64,000 bases of DNA from Alviniconcha marisindica. Lineage: Eukaryota > Mollusca > Gastropoda > Provannidae. This document shows positions 51,815 through 64,000 of the stretch, piece after piece. Each line of letters starts with the position of its first letter. Within the stretch, counting starts at the first letter, position 1. The notes below the pieces were generated by a model, which was given only the letters and a program-made list of their open reading frames with translations, was not told the DNA's origin and searched no databases. The stretch covers positions 103,501 to 167,500 of the forward strand of contig JABMCL010003441.1 in NCBI GenBank assembly GCA_018857735.1, read 5' to 3'. The position numbers and the translations under genes were made by a program.

Positions 51815-51927
51815 GTTGTACGAAGACAGACGACAACTATGACTAGTCACACTAAACTTGTAGAGAGCCACAGAGAAAAACCGGAACATCCAGGGGACGT
51901 AACTTTTATCCATTTCCTGTAAGCAAA
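51815..51927. promoter_or_regulatory. Shared bidirectional promoter of ferredoxin and SAP18
   Basis: Only 113 bp separate the divergent ATG codons at 51814 (minus) and 51928 (plus). No TATA box is seen. Two ETS-like sites are present, ccggaac at 51881-51887 and tttcctgt at 51913-51920 (GGAA on the other strand). Divergent, TATA-less, ETS-bearing promoters are typical of housekeeping gene pairs. The transcription start sites must lie inside or just around this stretch. Confidence 0.65.
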
Positions 51928-61251
<9,324 letters not shown>

Positions 61252-61773
61252 GTATGTTCCACTGTGAAGACAAAGCAGATCTATAGCTTTACAACTTATA
61301 TATTGTAAAAGCATGCAAGCAGAACCCACCAGAATATTACTGGGGAAAAACTTTGGTGATACTGTCTTGAAACTGATAAATGGTGATATTTTGGAAAATG
61401 AATAGGTGCGCCAGTACTTGGGGTGGGGATGGGGGCAGTTTTGTCAAGTTGTACTGTTTGGTACAAGATGTGTGTGATGGTCACTTGAAAAGTTTACTTC
61501 TTGTGTTCCCATGAACAGGTGTTGGTCACTTGAAAAGTATACTTCTTGTGTTCCCATGAACAGGTGTGTTGCGGAGATCCGCATGTGCATTGCCAGAAGT
61601 GCCATGGCTCATGCATTCTTTACATTGTGTGACTGATGCAGTTAATGAGTTATTTAAGCAGAGTTCTGTGAGGGACAATTTCAGAATAAGAACGGGGTGA
61701 GATGCATGTGCAAAACGCTGTTCAGTGTCTTGTGCCTTGCCTGTTGGACACCATGTATCTTTGAAGTTCTGCA

Positions 61774-62178
61774 TTGGAAGTTTGTGCTTACAATTGCATC
61801 ACATGGGGAACAAGATCAAGGAGACAGTGGGTAGCTGCTAGCTCGGCTGTGACATTAGAAGTATGTGCTTTCAATTGCATCACACAAGGAGCAAGATCAA
61901 GGAGACAGTGGGTAGCTGCTAGGTCGGCTGTGACATTAGAAGTATGTGCTTTCAATTGCATCACACAAGGAGCAAGATCAAGGAGACAGTGGGTAGCTGC
62001 TAGGTCGGCTGTGACATTAGAAGTATGTGCTTACAACTGCATCACACAAGGAGCAAGATCAAGGAGACAGTGGGTAGCTGCTAGGTTGGCTGTGACATTA
62101 GAAGTATGTGCTTACAACTGCATCACACAAGGAGCAAGATCAAGGAGACAGTGGGTAGCTGCTAGGTCGGCTGCGACA
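61774..62178 (+). repeat. 81-bp x 5 tandem repeat with a continuously open frame
   Basis: Five units of exactly 81 bp (27 codons) encode variants of LEVCAFNCITQGARSRRQWV and AARSAVT. Units are over 90 percent identical. The unit length is a multiple of three and no stop occurs, but there is no independent sign of expression. It lies in SAP18 intron 2. Confidence 0.9.
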
Positions 62179-62239
62179 CTTGACAGGAGAAGGAGAGTTA
62201 AACTCGGTGGCGCAGAGCGAGAGCATGCCTCTTGAAAGC

Positions 62240-62290
62240 CAAAGGCTAAGCATGATTGAGCATGGTTGCCACGTGGATGGGTGACTGATA
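62240..62290 (+). ncRNA. 5S rRNA-like internal promoter (5S-derived SINE or pseudogene)
   Basis: GCTAAGCA (62245-62252), then TGGTT (62263-62267) and TGGATGGG.GAC (62274-62285), match box A, the intermediate element and box C of 5S rRNA genes. The spacing of 21 bp between the first and last blocks is the same as in 5S. The 5' half of 5S is not recognisable, so it is not a functional 5S gene. A SINE3-type element with a 5S head is the likelier source. Confidence 0.6.
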
Positions 62291-63650
62291 CATGCTAGGC
62301 TTTGCGCCCACCCTAACCTACGATTTCTTCGGATACAAAATTCTGTGCGGTCTCAACAATCAGTACAATAGTAGAATGTTGGAAATGGGAGTAATGGGGA
62401 GCAACTCTAGGATACTGAGGAGCTTCAGTGGGTAGATGGGTTGCCTCCCTTGAATCTGTTGAGTGTCTTTTCTTTGCGCCCTAGCGTCATACATAGCCTC
62501 ATAGGGCTGCTTGCTGTAAAGTGAAATTGTTTGGCTTTGTTTTGGTACTTTTCCCCTCCTTCTCTAGTCTATGTACTGAGTGTGAATAAGTCCTGAACGT
62601 TATTGACTGTTGTTGTTTTGGAAGTAAGGTAGCGATTGCAGATCAACAGTGTTATGAAGCATGACATTTGGTTTAGTTAAGTGTAGTGTCTTTGTAACTA
62701 GGGTGAATTGATCCTTGCATACTGAGCACTAAAATACAAGTTTCCAGCTGCTTTTTTGGTTGATGTACTGCAGCCTGTGCTATTTGTTTTCATGTTGTTA
62801 TTTTCCACCAAGTCTATGAAACCATACTTACAGTCCATGAAAGTGGTGTATGTACACGCACTGTCGCAGAATGGTCAATGGACAAAATCAGGCACAGAAT
62901 TCAAGCTTCAGATCAGAGAAAAAAAAGCAAATATGGGAACTTTGTCATGGGATTTGAATCAGCAGACATGTATAATCTAGCATGAACAATGATGGAGTAG
63001 GATGAGGACCCATCATCAAATCTCATTGAAGATGTGGGTTTTTACTGTAAAGCAAGGTTGCAGCCGCTGCTGTTGAACATGAAGACAGTGCTGCCTGTGG
63101 GGTCACACTCACGGTGTGGGGTATGGTATTTAGTACCAGTATGCTGGTCTCAGCTTTAGGTATAGTCTCCCCCCCCCCCCCCCACTCTGCCCCCCCCACC
63201 AACACCTCCTTGGATTCTGTTTCAGTCTGTGCCACTTAAGAGGTGACAGCAAAGCTGGGTTCCATAGGCCAAAGGAAGCAAACAGTCACAAGGCTGTAGT
63301 GTTATGTAAAATACAGCACCCTGTCAGGGCTTTTTTTTTTTTTTTTTTTTGCATAGCAGAGACTGAGAGTGAGAGAGAAAGAACTGCATGAACCTTACTG
63401 ATTTTAACACTTAAGTGTTTTTTATATATATATATTCATGACTCATCGTCTAAGTTCCTACCCATAGCATAATATTAGTACATGCATCTGCAACAGTTAT
63501 TCTTACAGTCTTACATTCAGTACGTGTGGCATCACTGGTCACTGGTTGTACATTTCCATGTCAGATTTATCCCAAGATGGGGGTGGGGGGGGGGGGGGCA
63601 GAGATTTACTTTTGATTGGTTCATGGCGTGTAGATCTATTTACAACAGAG
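62290..63650. other. SAP18 intron 2 sequence without recognised features
   Basis: No exon matching the next SAP18 segment was found. Poly-C (63168-63182), poly-T (63330-63350) and poly-G (63577-63598) runs are the only notable features. Confidence 0.5.
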
Positions 63651-63654
63651 ATAC

Positions 63655-64000
63655 TCTGAGGAAGAGACAAAGGGACTGACGGAGACAGAATTAAAAGTTT
63701 ATAGAAAAAAGGGGGGAGGAGGGTGGTTGGGGGAGACAGACTGACTGTAAGGTAGAGACAAGAGGGACTGACCGAGACAGAAACTTAAAATTTTATTGAG
63801 AAAAAAGTGTAAATAAAAAATAAAAAAGGGGGGCTGGGGGGTGGGCTCTGAGTAGAGACAGAGGGACTAACAGAGACAGAAAATTAAACATTTATAGAGA
63901 AGAAGAAATGAAGAAAAAAATTGAGGGGGGGGAGGGGGGGACAGACAGACTCTGAGACAGAGGGACTAAGGGAGCAGAAAATTAAAACTTTATGAGAAAG
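63655..64000. repeat. ~95-110 bp minisatellite running off the window end
   Basis: At least four units of gagacagagggactgacgga, gacagaaaattaaaa.ttta, tagagaaaaaa and G-rich gggggg.gg tracts. Confidence 0.85.

Noticed and set aside
62220..62330. Functional 5S rRNA gene
   Set aside because: Only the internal promoter half resembles 5S. The 5' half is unrelated and no clean T-run terminator follows at the right distance.

Overview
This is animal nuclear DNA. Genes are split into short exons with GT-AG introns, non-coding DNA is dominated by micro- and minisatellites, and fragments of LINE, SINE-like and DNA transposons are common. Dispersed repeats such as the 'gttttacgcc..agtc' family and the protein divergence suggest a lophotrochozoan, most likely a mollusc and perhaps a gastropod. 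That placement is an inference. I recognise four conserved genes, rebuilt exon by exon with matching splice phases.

Layout: (1) 277-8581, plus strand: the 3' part of an MPHOSPH8 (MPP8) orthologue, the HUSH-complex silencing factor, with ankyrin repeats and the C-terminal domain. The 5' end, including any chromodomain, lies before the window. (2) 8582-17030: the space between two convergent genes, holding 3' UTR sequence, minisatellites and a piggyBac-type MITE. (3) 17031-36223, minus strand: a complete SF3A3 gene (U2 snRNP SF3a60) in 17 coding exons, 504 codons. Intron 1 holds an intact-looking 2.6 kb terminal-inverted-repeat element. (4) 36224-43665: intergenic, with SINE-like copies, tandem repeats and a fold-back element. 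(5) 43666-51814, minus strand: a mitochondrial [2Fe-2S] ferredoxin (FDX1/adrenodoxin-like) with two alternative second exons. (6) 51928 onward, plus strand: SAP18, starting 113 bp from the ferredoxin start codon across a shared promoter. Its exon 2 lies 9 kb away and the rest is beyond the window. Intron 1 carries a second terminal-inverted-repeat element of 2.8 kb and a LINE tail.

Two observations stand out. First, the ferredoxin gene has two homologous, phase-compatible second exons. One has an FDX1-type loop; the other lacks two residues there, as FDX2-type proteins do. Including both or skipping both gives an immediate stop codon, so splicing should be mutually exclusive. Second, about ten exon-intron junctions of MPHOSPH8 and SF3A3 lie inside tandem repeats whose unit contains the splice site and adjoining exon bases. 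The result is rows of decoy donors or acceptors beside the real one. SF3A3 intron 10 consists largely of two such arrays, one grown from each end.

MPHOSPH8 (chromatin silencing), SF3A3 and SAP18 (splicing and exon-junction/histone deacetylase complexes) and ferredoxin (mitochondrial electron transfer) are housekeeping genes. Nothing suggests they form one pathway.
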